From Salinigranum salinum (GTDB lineage: Archaea > Halobacteriota > Halobacteria > Halobacteriales > Haloferacaceae), in contig NZ_VTOJ01000001.1 of assembly GCF_009176545.1 (NCBI RefSeq), forward strand, positions 1,488,001 through 1,552,000: DNA of 64,000 nt. Direction: 5' to 3'. Shown in pieces: positions 44,710-53,806 of the stretch; position 1 is the stretch's first letter, and each line of letters opens with the position of its first letter. The translations under genes were made by a program, and so were the position numbers. Below the pieces are notes generated by a model. The model searched no databases. It was not told the origin of the DNA and worked only from the letters and a program-made list of their open reading frames with translations.

Positions 44710-46416
44710 TCACGACAACCACCCGCGTGCGGCGTCGCGCTCGGTGTCGTCGACGTCGGTGTCGCGCGTCTTCGCCTGGACGGTCCGGACGACCGTGTAC
44801 GCCTGGACGGCGAGGAACGCCGCCCAGAGGACGTACCCGCCGGGGGCGCTCCCGAGGAGAACTGGCTCCGTCCAGAGGAGGGTCACGCCGAAGTCGCGCG
44901 CGAGCGTCCGTCCGACGAGCAGCGTACTGAAGTAGCCGAAGAAGCCCGTCGCCCACCACATGGCGACGATCCGCCCCCAGCCGGGCTGGAGGTGGCGGGG
45001 CAGGCGGGTGGTGTTGATGACGAGCGTGAGTGCGATGTACGGCCACATCATCACGCCCGACATGGCGGCACCGACGACGAGCAGGAAGAAGGGCTGTTCG
45101 AAGGGGAGGAGGATGATGACGATCCCCCAGAGCGTGAACGCGGTGAGCGTGACGAGGAAGATGGTCGGGAGGCTCCAGCCGGCCTGGCGGCCGTGCGCCT
45201 CGTAGATGATGTCGGCGCTGTTGCGGACGAACGACTCGACGATGGCGTACTCGGTGGTGAACAGCGCGACGAACAGGACGAACGGAACCAGGACGGCGCC
45301 CGTCCCGGAGAGCTGCGGGACGACGACGGTCAGCCACATGTCGATGCCCGTCGTCTCGGTCCCCGCGGCGAACTTCGCGGCGACCGTCATCAGCACGGTC
45401 GCGACGACGAGCAGGCCGACGACGAACGTGAGGAAGTGTTCGAGCTGGACGACCCGCCACCAGCCACGCCAGCGCCGCAGGTTCTCGGGTGTGGGACGGA
45501 AGGCGAAGCCGTCACGTTCGATCGGTTCGGGCTCCTCGCCGATGAGCGGGTTCTTCAGCCGCCCCTGGTAGTTCCCCATCCCGTACCCCTTCTCGCGGAC
45601 CCACAGCGACTGCGAGAGGTTGAGGTAGCCGCCCGCGCCCGCGAACGCGAGCCCACCGAGGAACACCGCGAGGTCGGTTCCCGGCGGGAGCGTGCCGACG
45701 GCGACCGCGCCCGCGGGGAGGTTCGCGAGCTGGTCGACCGAGCCGGTGACGAGCGCGAGCGCGACCGCGCCGAGGATGGAGACGATTACGAGGACGAACT
45801 GTGCCCCCTCGACGACGTTGTACATCACCGGTGAGAGCTGGTAGGAGACGAAGATGAGCAGCATGAGTCCGATCCCGAGCGGCTTCCAGTCGGCGAAGCC
45901 GAACGCCCACGAGCCGACCTGTGCGGCGCCCGCGGCCCACCCTGGCCACCCGAGACTGACGAAGCCGGCGAGGAGGAAGAAGATCGGCCACAGCCGGTGG
46001 ACGCGTCCGAACGCGCGGAAGATGCTCTCGCCGGTCGCGATGGTCCACCGCTGGAGTTCGGTGTTGACGAAGAACTGTGTCAGGACGCCGATCCAGAACG
46101 CCCAGTACAGCGACCAGCCGCCCTGGGCGACGAGGACCGGCCAGAAGAGCGTCTCGCCGCTGCCGACGCTCGCGCCGAGCATGATCGCCGAGGGGCCGAC
46201 GACGTGGCTGACCTTCGGGACCCGCGGGAGGTCGAGGAGCGAGAACCGACCGCCGTTCCCCCGGTCCGGATAGTCGGGGGCGTCGGGAGCGTCCTCCAGG
46301 TCGTCGGACGGCATCGGCAGGTAGGAGGTTCCCCGGTACTGCCTCCCCTCGACCTCGGAGGCGTACACGTCGAACTCGTCGTCCGTGCCGTCGGATGGGT
46401 CGTGGTCAGGGTGCAT
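44710..46416 (-). CDS. Nramp-superfamily transporter lacking the canonical metal motif
   Basis: The 568-residue protein has about 11-12 membrane helices with the Nramp/APC arrangement. The first helix contains HVVGPSAIMLGASVGSGE, and helix 6 reads LGGLAFAGAGGYLNLSQSLW. The DPGN motif of helix 1 and the MPH motif of helix 6, which bind the metal in true Nramp proteins, are not present. A large cytosolic insertion (about 290-325, EPEPIERDGFAFRPTPENLR) lies between helices. It is therefore a divergent Nramp relative whose substrate may not be manganese or iron. The 60-residue acidic N-terminal region is cytosolic. Confidence 0.8.
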   Translation of the reverse strand: MHPDHDPSDGTDDEFDVYASEVEGRQYRGTSYLPMPSDDLEDAPDAPDYPDRGNGGRFSLLDLPRVPKVSHVVGPSAIMLGASVGSGETLFWPVLVAQGGWSLYWAFWIGVLTQFFVNTELQRWTIATGESIFRAFGRVHRLWPIFFLLAGFVSLGWPGWAAGAAQVGSWAFGFADWKPLGIGLMLLIFVSYQLSPVMYNVVEGAQFVLVIVSILGAVALALVTGSVDQLANLPAGAVAVGTLPPGTDLAVFLGGLAFAGAGGYLNLSQSLWVREKGYGMGNYQGRLKNPLIGEEPEPIERDGFAFRPTPENLRRWRGWWRVVQLEHFLTFVVGLLVVATVLMTVAAKFAAGTETTGIDMWLTVVVPQLSGTGAVLVPFVLFVALFTTEYAIVESFVRNSADIIYEAHGRQAGWSLPTIFLVTLTAFTLWGIVIILLPFEQPFFLLVVGAAMSGVMMWPYIALTLVINTTRLPRHLQPGWGRIVAMWWATGFFGYFSTLLVGRTLARDFGVTLLWTEPVLLGSAPGGYVLWAAFLAVQAYTVVRTVQAKTRDTDVDDTERDAARGWLS

Positions 46417-46499
46417 TCCAGCGTTCTCTCGGTCAGCCGCCAACGTGTGTCACGGGAATCCCCGCGGTGATAAACCTGTACGTCTCCGTGGGTGTCTCG

Positions 46500-47063
46500 T
46501 CAGTCGCCGCCGAGGTAGTGCCAGATGTGGCCGCGCTCTTTCGGCGGGTCGACGCCCGGCATCTCGCGGAGCGCGGGCTGGATCGCGTTCCACCAGCCCT
46601 CGGCGGACTCGAACTCCGCGCGGTAGTCGGGGTAGACGTCGCGGAGGAAGTCCGCCTTCTTCGCCTCGGGGTGGTCGCTCAGGTAGTCGTACGCCGCCAG
46701 GAGCGCCTCGCGACGGCGCTCGAGCCGTTTACCGGTACCCGGGAGGTCGACGTCGTACGCCGCGTCGGTGGCAGCCGGTCGCCGGGTGGTGTCGTCGACC
46801 GAGCCGGATTCCTCGAGGGGCGTCCACCAGACACGGCTGCGCGCGCCGACCTTCCGCGTCCGCAAGAGCCCCCGCTCCGTGAGTTCGCCCAGCTTGTTGT
46901 GCGCCGTCCGCCGCGAACAGTCGAGCGCGTCGGCGATGTCGCCGGCCGTCAGCGGTCGGGCACGGTCGTCGCGCGACTCGAACACCGCCAGCGCCTCCTC
47001 GGGCGGGATCCGGTCGGCGAACTGACCGTGCTCGTTTCGGTCACGGTCGCCGGCGTCGGACAT
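46500..47063 (-). CDS. Winged-helix transcriptional regulator
   Basis: This 187-residue protein has a winged-helix domain at about 15-85: DRARPLTAGDIADALDCSRR is the start of the helix-turn-helix, and GLLRTRKVGARSRVWW the wing. A second part (about 115-187, AAYDYLSDHPEAKKADFLRD and WWNAIQPALREMPGV) is a helical domain seen in haloarchaeal regulators. It is divergent from the ABC transporter operon at 47399, which it may control, and adjacent to the Nramp-like gene. A TATA box at 47088 supports the ATG at 47063. Confidence 0.8.
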   Translation of the reverse strand: MSDAGDRDRNEHGQFADRIPPEEALAVFESRDDRARPLTAGDIADALDCSRRTAHNKLGELTERGLLRTRKVGARSRVWWTPLEESGSVDDTTRRPAATDAAYDVDLPGTGKRLERRREALLAAYDYLSDHPEAKKADFLRDVYPDYRAEFESAEGWWNAIQPALREMPGVDPPKERGHIWHYLGGD

Positions 47064-47398
47064 GCGCGTGTGTGAGCGATCGACCCGTATAAACCTATTC
47101 ACTGGTGTGCATCAGCCAGACACTACGAACGAATAGGCCAATATACACGTGTATACCCGACACTTCACTCGCGTGAACCGGTAGGTCGTCCGTCCGAACC
47201 GAGGGATCAGTCCGACGCACGCATGAGATCGACACACAGGAAGGCTGTTTCGAGGCGCTCTAAGAGCGATATTATCCAGTACACACGAGAGAATCGACCT
47301 CGAGTCGTCCGTTAATAACGTCTTTACTTCCGATACGAATTCATCACGGTCGTTGCATATCGTTACCTATTTATGCCACAATTCATACCACATGATCC
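47064..47398. promoter_or_regulatory. Divergent promoter region of the regulator and the ABC transporter
   Basis: This 335-base stretch is clearly AT-richer than its surroundings. TATAAA at 47088-47093 (read on the minus strand as TTTATA) is centred about 28 bases above the regulator start. TATTTATG at 47368-47375 is centred about 28 bases above the ATG at 47399. Both imply leaderless transcripts. No clear inverted repeat operator is evident. Confidence 0.7.
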
Positions 47399-48778
47399 AT
47401 GCCAGGAGATGGCAGGAACTTGGCTGGGATGGATCGACGAACGTACCTCGCACTGGTCGGCGCGACCGGTGCCACCGGGCTCGCGGGCTGCGCAGGCAGC
47501 GGCGGGGGCTCGGGCGAGTCCACGGAGTCCGGTGACTCCGGTGGATCCGACTCTGGCGGATCCGGTGGGTCGAGCGACTCCGACTCCGGCGGTTCGGGTG
47601 ACTCGGGCGGATCCGGAAGTAGTGACGGCGATAGCGGATCCAACACCATTACGGTGGGGAACCTCTCGCCGTTCAGCGGCGGGCTCGGGTGGATCGGTCC
47701 GAACTCCCGGCGCGGGGTGAACACCGCACTCGAGGGCGAGGGCGGCGTGAACCAGGCCGGGATACTGGGAAGCACGATCGAGATCACCGAACAGGACACG
47801 GAGACCAAACCACAGCCCGCCATCAGCGGCTTCAAGACGCTCGACAGTCAGGGCGTGCCCGCGATGGTCGGCCCGTCGAGCACGGTGACGCCGAGCCTCG
47901 TCGAGCCGGCGCAGAGCTCACAGCTCGCGTTCGTCTCGCCGATGACGGGGACGATCCAGCTCGACGGGCTCGGCGGCGAGTACGTCTGGCGGACGGTCCC
48001 CTCCGACAGCATCGGCGCGCGCTGTCAGGCCCAGTACGCCTACCAGGAGGAGGGTCACCGTCAGATGGCGCTGGCGTACAAGAACGACAAGGGGTCGCAG
48101 AGCTTCTCGAAGGCGTCCGGGGAGTACTTCAAGAACCTCGGCGGCGAGGTCCTGACCGAGGTGGCGCTGGACCCGGCGGCGAGCAGCTACCGGAGCGAGG
48201 TCCAGAAGCTCCAGGACTCGGGAGCCGAGGTCGTCTCGATGACCGCGGGCACGGAGGTTTCGGCGCTGTTCTTCAAGAACTACGTCGAGGCCGGTGCCAA
48301 AGAGGACTTCCAGCTGCTCCTGGGCAACGACGTGCTGACGCCGGACTTCATCGAGGAGGTCGGGCCGGACGTCATCGAGGGCGCGGTCGGCCAGGCGCCC
48401 GCCCCGGGGCCGGCGTACGACCAGTTCGCCGAACAGCACCAGAGTCTCCACGACAAGGAGCCGGGCGCGTTCGCCGCCGCGGCGTACGACGCGATGAACC
48501 TCATCGCGCTCGCGTTCGTCAAGGAGGGGGAGGCCAACCGGCAGGCGGTGCCGAACCACCTCTACGACCTCGGCAATCCGCCGGGCGAGCAGGTCAGCAC
48601 CTTCGCGGCGGGCAAGGAGGTCCTGGAGAACGGCGGGGAGATCGACTACCAGGGCGCCTCGAACCCCCAGAACTTCAACGAGACGGGCGACCCGCTCGGC
48701 CCGTTCTCGGCGCTGCAGGCCACGGACGGCGAGTGGAGCGAGGTCATCACGTACTCGGCCGAGGAGCTGGCCGAGTGA
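47399..48778 (+). CDS. livJ: ABC transporter substrate-binding lipoprotein, branched-chain amino acid type
   Basis: The 459-residue protein has a Tat signal DRRTYLALVGATGATGLAGC with lipobox cysteine, then a long Gly/Ser/Asp linker (about 35-85). A periplasmic-binding type I (LivJ-like) domain follows: ITVGNLSPFSGGLGWIGPNS, MVGPSSTVTPSLVEPAQ, YVWRTVPSDS and AAAYDAMNLIALAF. It should capture an amino acid or related solute outside the cell for the LivMHGF components. The ATG at 47399 sits at the right distance from a TATA box; an ATG at 47429 gives a shorter N-terminus and is the alternative. The ligand is not determined. Confidence 0.88.
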   Translation: MPGDGRNLAGMDRRTYLALVGATGATGLAGCAGSGGGSGESTESGDSGGSDSGGSGGSSDSDSGGSGDSGGSGSSDGDSGSNTITVGNLSPFSGGLGWIGPNSRRGVNTALEGEGGVNQAGILGSTIEITEQDTETKPQPAISGFKTLDSQGVPAMVGPSSTVTPSLVEPAQSSQLAFVSPMTGTIQLDGLGGEYVWRTVPSDSIGARCQAQYAYQEEGHRQMALAYKNDKGSQSFSKASGEYFKNLGGEVLTEVALDPAASSYRSEVQKLQDSGAEVVSMTAGTEVSALFFKNYVEAGAKEDFQLLLGNDVLTPDFIEEVGPDVIEGAVGQAPAPGPAYDQFAEQHQSLHDKEPGAFAAAAYDAMNLIALAFVKEGEANRQAVPNHLYDLGNPPGEQVSTFAAGKEVLENGGEIDYQGASNPQNFNETGDPLGPFSALQATDGEWSEVITYSAEELAE

Positions 48779-48963
48779 CGAGCGTTCGGTCGTTCCGCAT
48801 CGACGAGTGGTGGGACCGGAGCCCGTCCGAGCCCGGGCGGTGACTCGGTCCCGCGGTCGACGCCCTGTCGTGAACCTACATTGATCCCAGATATGTCCGA
48901 CACTGACGATTGGAACCGACGTACCGAACGGCAACCGACTCCGAACGACGGGAGACACCAAGG

Positions 48964-49935
48964 ATGGCATACGAGACGCTGCTCGTGACGGTCGGCATCA
49001 TCGTCGCGATCTACTCGATGCTCGCCATCGGGATGAACATGCACTGGGGCGACACGGGCCTGCTCAACTTCGCCCACGCGGGCTTCTTCGCCGTCGGTGC
49101 GTACACGTCGGCGATCCTGACGACACCCGGGGGCTCGGGCCTGCTCGCCGAACGGGTCGTCGGCTTCGAACTACCGGTCGTCGTGGGACTAGTCGCCGCG
49201 ACGGTGCTCGCGGGGGTCGTGGGTGTGCTCATCGCACTCACGAGCGTTCGTCTCGAGGGGGACTACCTCGCGATGGTGACGCTGAGTTCGGCGGAGTTCA
49301 TCCGCCTCGTCATCACGAACGAGTCGTGGCTCACCGCCGGTGCCCAGGGGATCAACGAGATCCCTCGGCCCGCGTCCGGCGCGTTCCCGCTCGATCTGGG
49401 CGGCTTCGTCGTCGGCTACGACCTGTTCTACCTCCTGGTGGTGCTGGCGCTCCTGGGGGGCTGTTTCGCTGTCTTCAGACAGCTGTCGACCAGCCCGTTC
49501 GGACGTGTCCTGCACGCCATCCGGGAGGACGAGGACGTCCCCCGTGCGCTCGGCAAGCGAACGTCGCTGTTCAAGCTCAAGTCGTTCGGGCTCGGTGCCG
49601 CAATCGCCGGACTCGCCGGCGGGCTGTGGGCGCACTTCTTCTTCGCCATCACGCCGACACAGTTCCTCCCGTCGCTGACGTTCAGCGTCTGGGCGGCGGT
49701 CATCATCGGCGGCGCGGGGAGCTACGTCGGCGCGATCGCCGGCACGGTGTTCATCGTCGGGATCCGGCAGGTGACGCGGTTCATCCCGAGCGACGTTCCC
49801 CTCGGTGGGGACCTGCCGTTCATCCGGCTCATCGTCATCGGCATCGCGCTCATCGTCGTCCTCTACTACCGCCCGGAGGGGCTGTTCGGCGATCGGGAGC
49901 GACTCGTGGCCGGCCAGTCGATGGAGGGCGAGTAG
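48964..49935 (+). CDS. livM: Branched-chain amino acid-type ABC permease LivM
   Basis: The 323-residue permease has about nine membrane helices. IGMNMHWGDTGLLNFAHAGF is the typical LivM start, DTGLLNFAHAGFFAVGAYTS the signature. The EAA-like cytosolic loop is RVLHAIREDEDVPRALGKRT, which contacts the ATPases. The ATG at 48964 is chosen as the first before the opening helix. It lies 185 bases after livJ and directly before livH (TAG followed by ATG). Confidence 0.93.
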   Translation: MAYETLLVTVGIIVAIYSMLAIGMNMHWGDTGLLNFAHAGFFAVGAYTSAILTTPGGSGLLAERVVGFELPVVVGLVAATVLAGVVGVLIALTSVRLEGDYLAMVTLSSAEFIRLVITNESWLTAGAQGINEIPRPASGAFPLDLGGFVVGYDLFYLLVVLALLGGCFAVFRQLSTSPFGRVLHAIREDEDVPRALGKRTSLFKLKSFGLGAAIAGLAGGLWAHFFFAITPTQFLPSLTFSVWAAVIIGGAGSYVGAIAGTVFIVGIRQVTRFIPSDVPLGGDLPFIRLIVIGIALIVVLYYRPEGLFGDRERLVAGQSMEGE

Positions 49936-50802
49936 ATGGTGGGGTTCGATCCGCAGTTCGTCTGGTTCGGGCTCGTTACGGGGAGTCTCATCGCTCTCGG
50001 GGCGCTGGGACTGACGCTCATCTTCGGGATCCTCGACTTCATCAACATCGCCTACGGCGAGTACATGGCGCTGGGCGCGTTCATCGCGTTCGGGCTGAAC
50101 ACGGAGGTCGGCCTCCCGGTCGTCGTCTCGGGCGCCATCGCCGTCGTGGCCATGGGTCCGATCGCCATCGCCCTCGACAAGGCGGTGTTCCAGCACTTCC
50201 GGAATCGGTCGGCGATCGTCCTCCTCGTCGTCTCCATCGGGGTCTCGTTCGTCCTTCGGAACGTCATCCGGGTCGTCTGGGGGAGCGGCTCGAAGCGGTT
50301 CGACGTCCCGATCGAGGAGGCACCGACGTACTTCGGGATCCAGATCCTCGCGGACCAGGTGGCGATCGTCGTGCTGAGTCTGCTCGTCCTGGGGCTGACG
50401 TTCGGCCTCCTGCGCAAGACCGACATCGGGGTCGCCATGCGCGCCGCCTCCGACGACACCGACCTCGCACGCATCCGCGGCGTCGACACGGAACGGCTGG
50501 TGCTGTACGTCTGGCTCGTCGGGGGCTTCATCGCCGCCATCGCCGGCGTGATGCTCGGCCTCGACTCGCAACTACGACCGACGATGGGCTTTCTCACCCT
50601 GATCCCCATCTTCGCGGCCGTCATCCTCGGCGGGATCGGCGACCCCGTCGGGGCGGTCGTCGGGGGGTACGCGATCGGGCTGCTCCAGGAGATGAGCGTG
50701 GTCGTCATCCCCGCGGAGTACAAGCCGCTGGTCGGCCTCGCCCTGCTGGTGGTCGGGCTGCTGACCCGTCCGGACGGACTGTTCGGGGAGGCGACACGAT
50801 GA
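49936..50802 (+). CDS. livH: Branched-chain amino acid-type ABC permease LivH
   Basis: The 288-residue protein is the second permease subunit, with about eight helices. ALGLTLIFGILDFINIAYGE is the LivH start, GVAMRAASDDTDLARIRGVD the coupling loop, and GGIGDPVGAVVGGYAIGLLQ the C-terminal signature. Its ATG follows the livM stop without gap, and its stop overlaps the livG start (ATGA), showing a translationally coupled operon. It pairs with LivM to form the membrane pore. Confidence 0.94.
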   Translation: MVGFDPQFVWFGLVTGSLIALGALGLTLIFGILDFINIAYGEYMALGAFIAFGLNTEVGLPVVVSGAIAVVAMGPIAIALDKAVFQHFRNRSAIVLLVVSIGVSFVLRNVIRVVWGSGSKRFDVPIEEAPTYFGIQILADQVAIVVLSLLVLGLTFGLLRKTDIGVAMRAASDDTDLARIRGVDTERLVLYVWLVGGFIAAIAGVMLGLDSQLRPTMGFLTLIPIFAAVILGGIGDPVGAVVGGYAIGLLQEMSVVVIPAEYKPLVGLALLVVGLLTRPDGLFGEATR

Positions 50803-51575
50803 GCCGGAGAGACGCCAGCGAGCCGGTCCTCCGCGTCGAGGGGCTGAAGAAGACGTTCGGCGGGCTGGTCGCGGTCGACGGCGCGTCGTTCACCGTCGAG
50901 AAGGGGACCATCGTCGGCCTCATCGGACCGAACGGCGCGGGGAAGTCGACGACGTTCAACCTCGTCACCGGCTTCTACGAGGCCGACGACGGCGACGTCT
51001 ACCTGCGTGGCGAGAACGTCGTCGATCTCTCGCCCGAGGAGCGCTCGAAGCGGGGCATGGTCCGGACGTTCCAGATCGCCCGCGAGCTCACCGGGATGAA
51101 GGTCAGACAGAACATGCATCTCGGCGGGCAGAACCACGACGGCGAGAAGGTGCTCCACGCGCTGGCCGGAACGGCGGCCGACCGCGAACGCGAGGTCGCC
51201 GAGCGTGCCGAGGAGATCCTCCGGAGCCTGGAACTCTGGGAACTGCGCGACGAGTACGCCGGCAACCTCTCGGGGGGCCAGCGCAAGCTCCTCGAACTCG
51301 GGCGCGCGTTGATGACGGATCCGGACGTGCTCCTCCTCGACGAGCCGATGGCCGGCGTCAACCCGAGCCTCTCCGACGAGATCATCGAGATGATCCACGA
51401 GCTCAAAGCACAGGGGCTCACCGTCCTCATCGTCGAGCACGACATCGACATGATCATGGACATCAGCGACAAGGTGATCGGGATGCACCAGGGGCAGGTG
51501 CTGACCAGCGGACCTCCCGAGGCGGTACAGAACGACGAGGAGCTGCTTGAGGCGTACCTCGGGGGTGAGGTGTGA
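50799..51575 (+). CDS. livG: ABC transporter ATP-binding protein LivG
   Basis: The 258-residue ATPase has Walker A GPNGAGKST (about 42), a Q-loop in VRTFQIARELTGM, the signature NLSGGQRKLLELGRAL, Walker B VLLLDEP and the switch histidine in LIVEHDIDMI. The LivG-type helical insertion (about 98-135) is present. It energises transport by the LivHM pore together with LivF. Starts and stops overlap those of livH and livF. Confidence 0.95.
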   Translation: MSRRDASEPVLRVEGLKKTFGGLVAVDGASFTVEKGTIVGLIGPNGAGKSTTFNLVTGFYEADDGDVYLRGENVVDLSPEERSKRGMVRTFQIARELTGMKVRQNMHLGGQNHDGEKVLHALAGTAADREREVAERAEEILRSLELWELRDEYAGNLSGGQRKLLELGRALMTDPDVLLLDEPMAGVNPSLSDEIIEMIHELKAQGLTVLIVEHDIDMIMDISDKVIGMHQGQVLTSGPPEAVQNDEELLEAYLGGEV

Positions 51576-52282
51576 TGTTCCTCGAGGCCAGCGACGTCGT
51601 GAGCGGCTACGGCGACGCGATCATCGTCGACGGTGCCAGCCTCGAGATGGAACGGGAGGAGATGGTGACGATCATCGGCCCGAACGGCGCGGGCAAATCG
51701 ACGTTCCTGAAGACCATCGTCGGGCTCCTCCGCGTCCGCGAGGGGCGCGTCGCCTTCCAGGGCGAGGACATCACGGACCTCTCGGCCGAGGAGGCCATCG
51801 AACACGGCATCTGTTTCGTTCCGCAGACCGACAACGTGTTCGGCAACCTCTCCGTCAGGGAGAACCTCAAGATGGGCGGCTGGTCGCTCGACGACGACGA
51901 CCGCTTCGACGACCGAGTCCAGGAGGTGTACGAGCGGTTCCCCGAGCTCGAGGACCGCCCCAATGCCCTCGCGGGCAACCTCTCGGGCGGCCAGCAGCAG
52001 ATGGTCGCCATGGGGGCCGGACTCATGCTCGACCCCGACCTGCTGATCCTCGACGAACCCTCTGCGGGGCTCGCACCCGATCTCGTCGACGACATGTTCG
52101 AGAAGATCTCCGAGATCAACGAGGCGGGCACCTCCGTGCTGATGGTCGAGCAGAACGCCCGCCGGGCGCTCGAGGAGTCCGATCGTGGCATCGTCCTCGA
52201 CATGGGCGAGTCCAAGATGGAGGGCACTGGAGCGGAACTGCTGGAGTCCGACGAGGTGGCCGAACTCTACCTCGGCACCTGA
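51575..52282 (+). CDS. livF: ABC transporter ATP-binding protein LivF
   Basis: The 235-residue ATPase has Walker A GPNGAGKST (about 35), FVPQTDNVFGNLSVRENL, the signature NLSGGQQQMVAMGAGL, Walker B LLILDEP and VLMVEQNARRAL, with the LivF-typical Gln after the switch region. It shares TGATG with livG. It is the last gene of the operon; a strong AT-rich stretch starts about 90 bases after its stop. Confidence 0.95.
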   Translation: MFLEASDVVSGYGDAIIVDGASLEMEREEMVTIIGPNGAGKSTFLKTIVGLLRVREGRVAFQGEDITDLSAEEAIEHGICFVPQTDNVFGNLSVRENLKMGGWSLDDDDRFDDRVQEVYERFPELEDRPNALAGNLSGGQQQMVAMGAGLMLDPDLLILDEPSAGLAPDLVDDMFEKISEINEAGTSVLMVEQNARRALEESDRGIVLDMGESKMEGTGAELLESDEVAELYLGT

Positions 52283-52371
52283 GCCGGACCGATCGGGTCG
52301 ACGCCCCCGACCGTCGGCGTCACCCGGTTCGTGTTTCTAAGGCGACTGTTCCCTCGTGCCGAACAGCATAC

Positions 52372-52406
52372 GACGAGATTATATAAATAAAACGTATATT
52401 TATATA
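52372..52406 (+). promoter_or_regulatory. Strong AT-rich promoter between two convergent genes
   Basis: The stretch GAGATTATATAAATAAAACG followed by TATATTTATATAG contains two overlapping TATA-like boxes (about 52378-52390 and 52396-52405). It lies between livF (+) and the GIY-YIG gene (-), whose 3' ends face each other, so neither protein gene needs it. The first box would start a rightward transcript near 52412, at the beginning of an inverted repeat. Confidence 0.6.
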
Positions 52407-52411
52407 GTATT

Positions 52412-52490
52412 AGTCAGAGACTGCTTCGGAACACAGCAGATGAGGTAAAGTCGTCTCGTGAGGAACTGTGGGTGCCGGGGTGCCTCTGAC
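52412..52490 (+). ncRNA. Candidate small RNA below an orphan promoter
   Basis: GTCAGAG at 52413-52419 is exactly complementary to CTCTGAC at 52484-52490, so the RNA could close on itself as a 78-base unit. Inside, CTGC (52421) pairs with GCAG (52436), and the 3' half contains GGTGCC and GGGTGCC runs. The predicted transcription start from the upstream TATA box falls at 52412. No open frame of significance follows. The RNA is inferred from promoter position and base pairing only. Confidence 0.35.
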
Positions 52491-52634
52491 GAGTCGACTC
52501 ACCGGAACGACCCGGCTTCCGGTACGGGCCGCCGCGTCCGACAGTCGGCAACCCCGAACGCGACGTCGATGCCCGCGGCGTCGCGTTCGAGGGGGGACGA
52601 TCCTTTGGGGGGTCTTCTTCGGTGTATCAGCGAA

Positions 52635-53129
52635 TCACACCGAGCGGTCGGCATCGAGCACCGCCGTCACACACTGCTCGGCGACGGCGACGGACGCCAC
52701 CGAGAGGTGGGACCGACACGCACAGTCCGACGAGCCGAAGCCGTCGATCGGACCGGGAGGTAGCCGGCGTGCGACCGCACACTCGACGTCGACGGCCGGG
52801 AGCAAGAGCGCGGCGACGAACGACGCCTCGCGTCGGGTGGTGAGCGAATCGACGTGCCAGTGCACGGTTCGATCGTCGCCCGCGAGATGACGACGGTGGC
52901 GTTCGGCCCGGGCGAACCCGCCCGGGCCGAACGCGCTGCCGACGTAGGCGTAGCTCCCGGCAGGGAGGTCGAATCGGCCGAGCGCACCGACCTCGACCGA
53001 CGCCACAGACGAGAGTTCGAAGAGGAGGACGTACGTCCCCCCGGCAGCCGGATCGTCGACGACCGCGTCGAGGGCGTCGTCGGGATCGACGCGGACGACG
53101 CGGTCCGCCCCGTCTCGTGTCCCGGTCAC
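52635..53129 (-). CDS. DUF123 / GIY-YIG-like protein
   Basis: The 164-residue product starts on a GTG overlapping the stop of the upstream gene (GTGA). GGTYVLLFELSSVASVEVG, GSYAYVGSAFGPGGFARAER and DDRTVHWHVDSLT are the DUF123 signature, a distant GIY-YIG nuclease relative with the first strand GTYVL and the YVGSA motif. The later cysteines in DVECAVARRL and SSDCACRSHL belong to the family. Function is unknown; nuclease activity is possible. Confidence 0.85.
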   Translation of the reverse strand: MTGTRDGADRVVRVDPDDALDAVVDDPAAGGTYVLLFELSSVASVEVGALGRFDLPAGSYAYVGSAFGPGGFARAERHRRHLAGDDRTVHWHVDSLTTRREASFVAALLLPAVDVECAVARRLPPGPIDGFGSSDCACRSHLSVASVAVAEQCVTAVLDADRSV

Positions 53130-53554
53130 GCCACCGTCGCCGTCTCGTCGCTCGCGCGGGCGACGAGCCCGTCGAACAGCGCAGCCGCGTCGTCGACGAG
53201 GGTGTAGACGTCGTGGTAGTCGTCGGGGTCGCGACCGCGGCCGCTGGCGAGGCCGACGGCGCGTGCGATGTCGTCGTACCGCTCGCGGACGAGCGAGCCG
53301 ACGATCCCCGGCGTCCCCGCACGGTCGGCCAGCTCCTCGGCCGCGGACCGTCCGGCGTACACCCGTTCGCGCCGGCGGTCGACGAGGAACATCGCGAACG
53401 GCCGCTCGTCGAACTGTGCCTCGAGGAACGACTGGGCGACGTCGTCGTACCACGAGACGGCTCCGATGGAGCGGAGTCGGCGGAGCGCGACCGCGGCGAT
53501 CGAACAGTACGGACACTCGCCGTCGTAGACGAGGACGGCGTCGTACTCGGACAT
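53126..53554 (-). CDS. DCC-family (DUF393) thiol-disulfide oxidoreductase-like protein
   Basis: The 142-residue protein begins with the DCC signature VLVYDGECPYCSIAAVALRR, with a CPYC thioredoxin-like redox pair, then FAMFLVDRRRERVYAGRSAA. It probably acts as a cytosolic thiol oxidoreductase. Its stop overlaps the GTG of the DUF123 gene by four bases, so both are translated together. The ATG at 53554 precedes the first strand directly. Confidence 0.88.
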   Translation of the reverse strand: MSEYDAVLVYDGECPYCSIAAVALRRLRSIGAVSWYDDVAQSFLEAQFDERPFAMFLVDRRRERVYAGRSAAEELADRAGTPGIVGSLVRERYDDIARAVGLASGRGRDPDDYHDVYTLVDDAAALFDGLVARASDETATVA

Positions 53555-53806
53555 GCCCGCGGTAGGGACGACGCGAACAAAACACTGCTGGCGGCGGCAC
53601 GCTGACACTCGGACCCCCCGGGGCGATCGGACGGTGGCGATCACCCGAGCCGCCGTCGGGCCAGGGTGTCTCTCCACGCCGTCGCCGCGTGGTTGCCCAG
53701 AGCCCCGCATCGACACCGCAGAACGGTGTGGCAGCCGACGGGTCAGCAGCAGCCGCCGACAGAGCGTCGTCGGTCACGCTCGGCCGCCCCACGGATCGAG
53801 ACGACG

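Noticed and set aside
52468..52890. Plus-strand frame below the orphan promoter
   Set aside because: The translation is Arg/Ser/Thr-rich, not acidic, and largely antisense to the DUF123 gene. It looks like a shadow frame.
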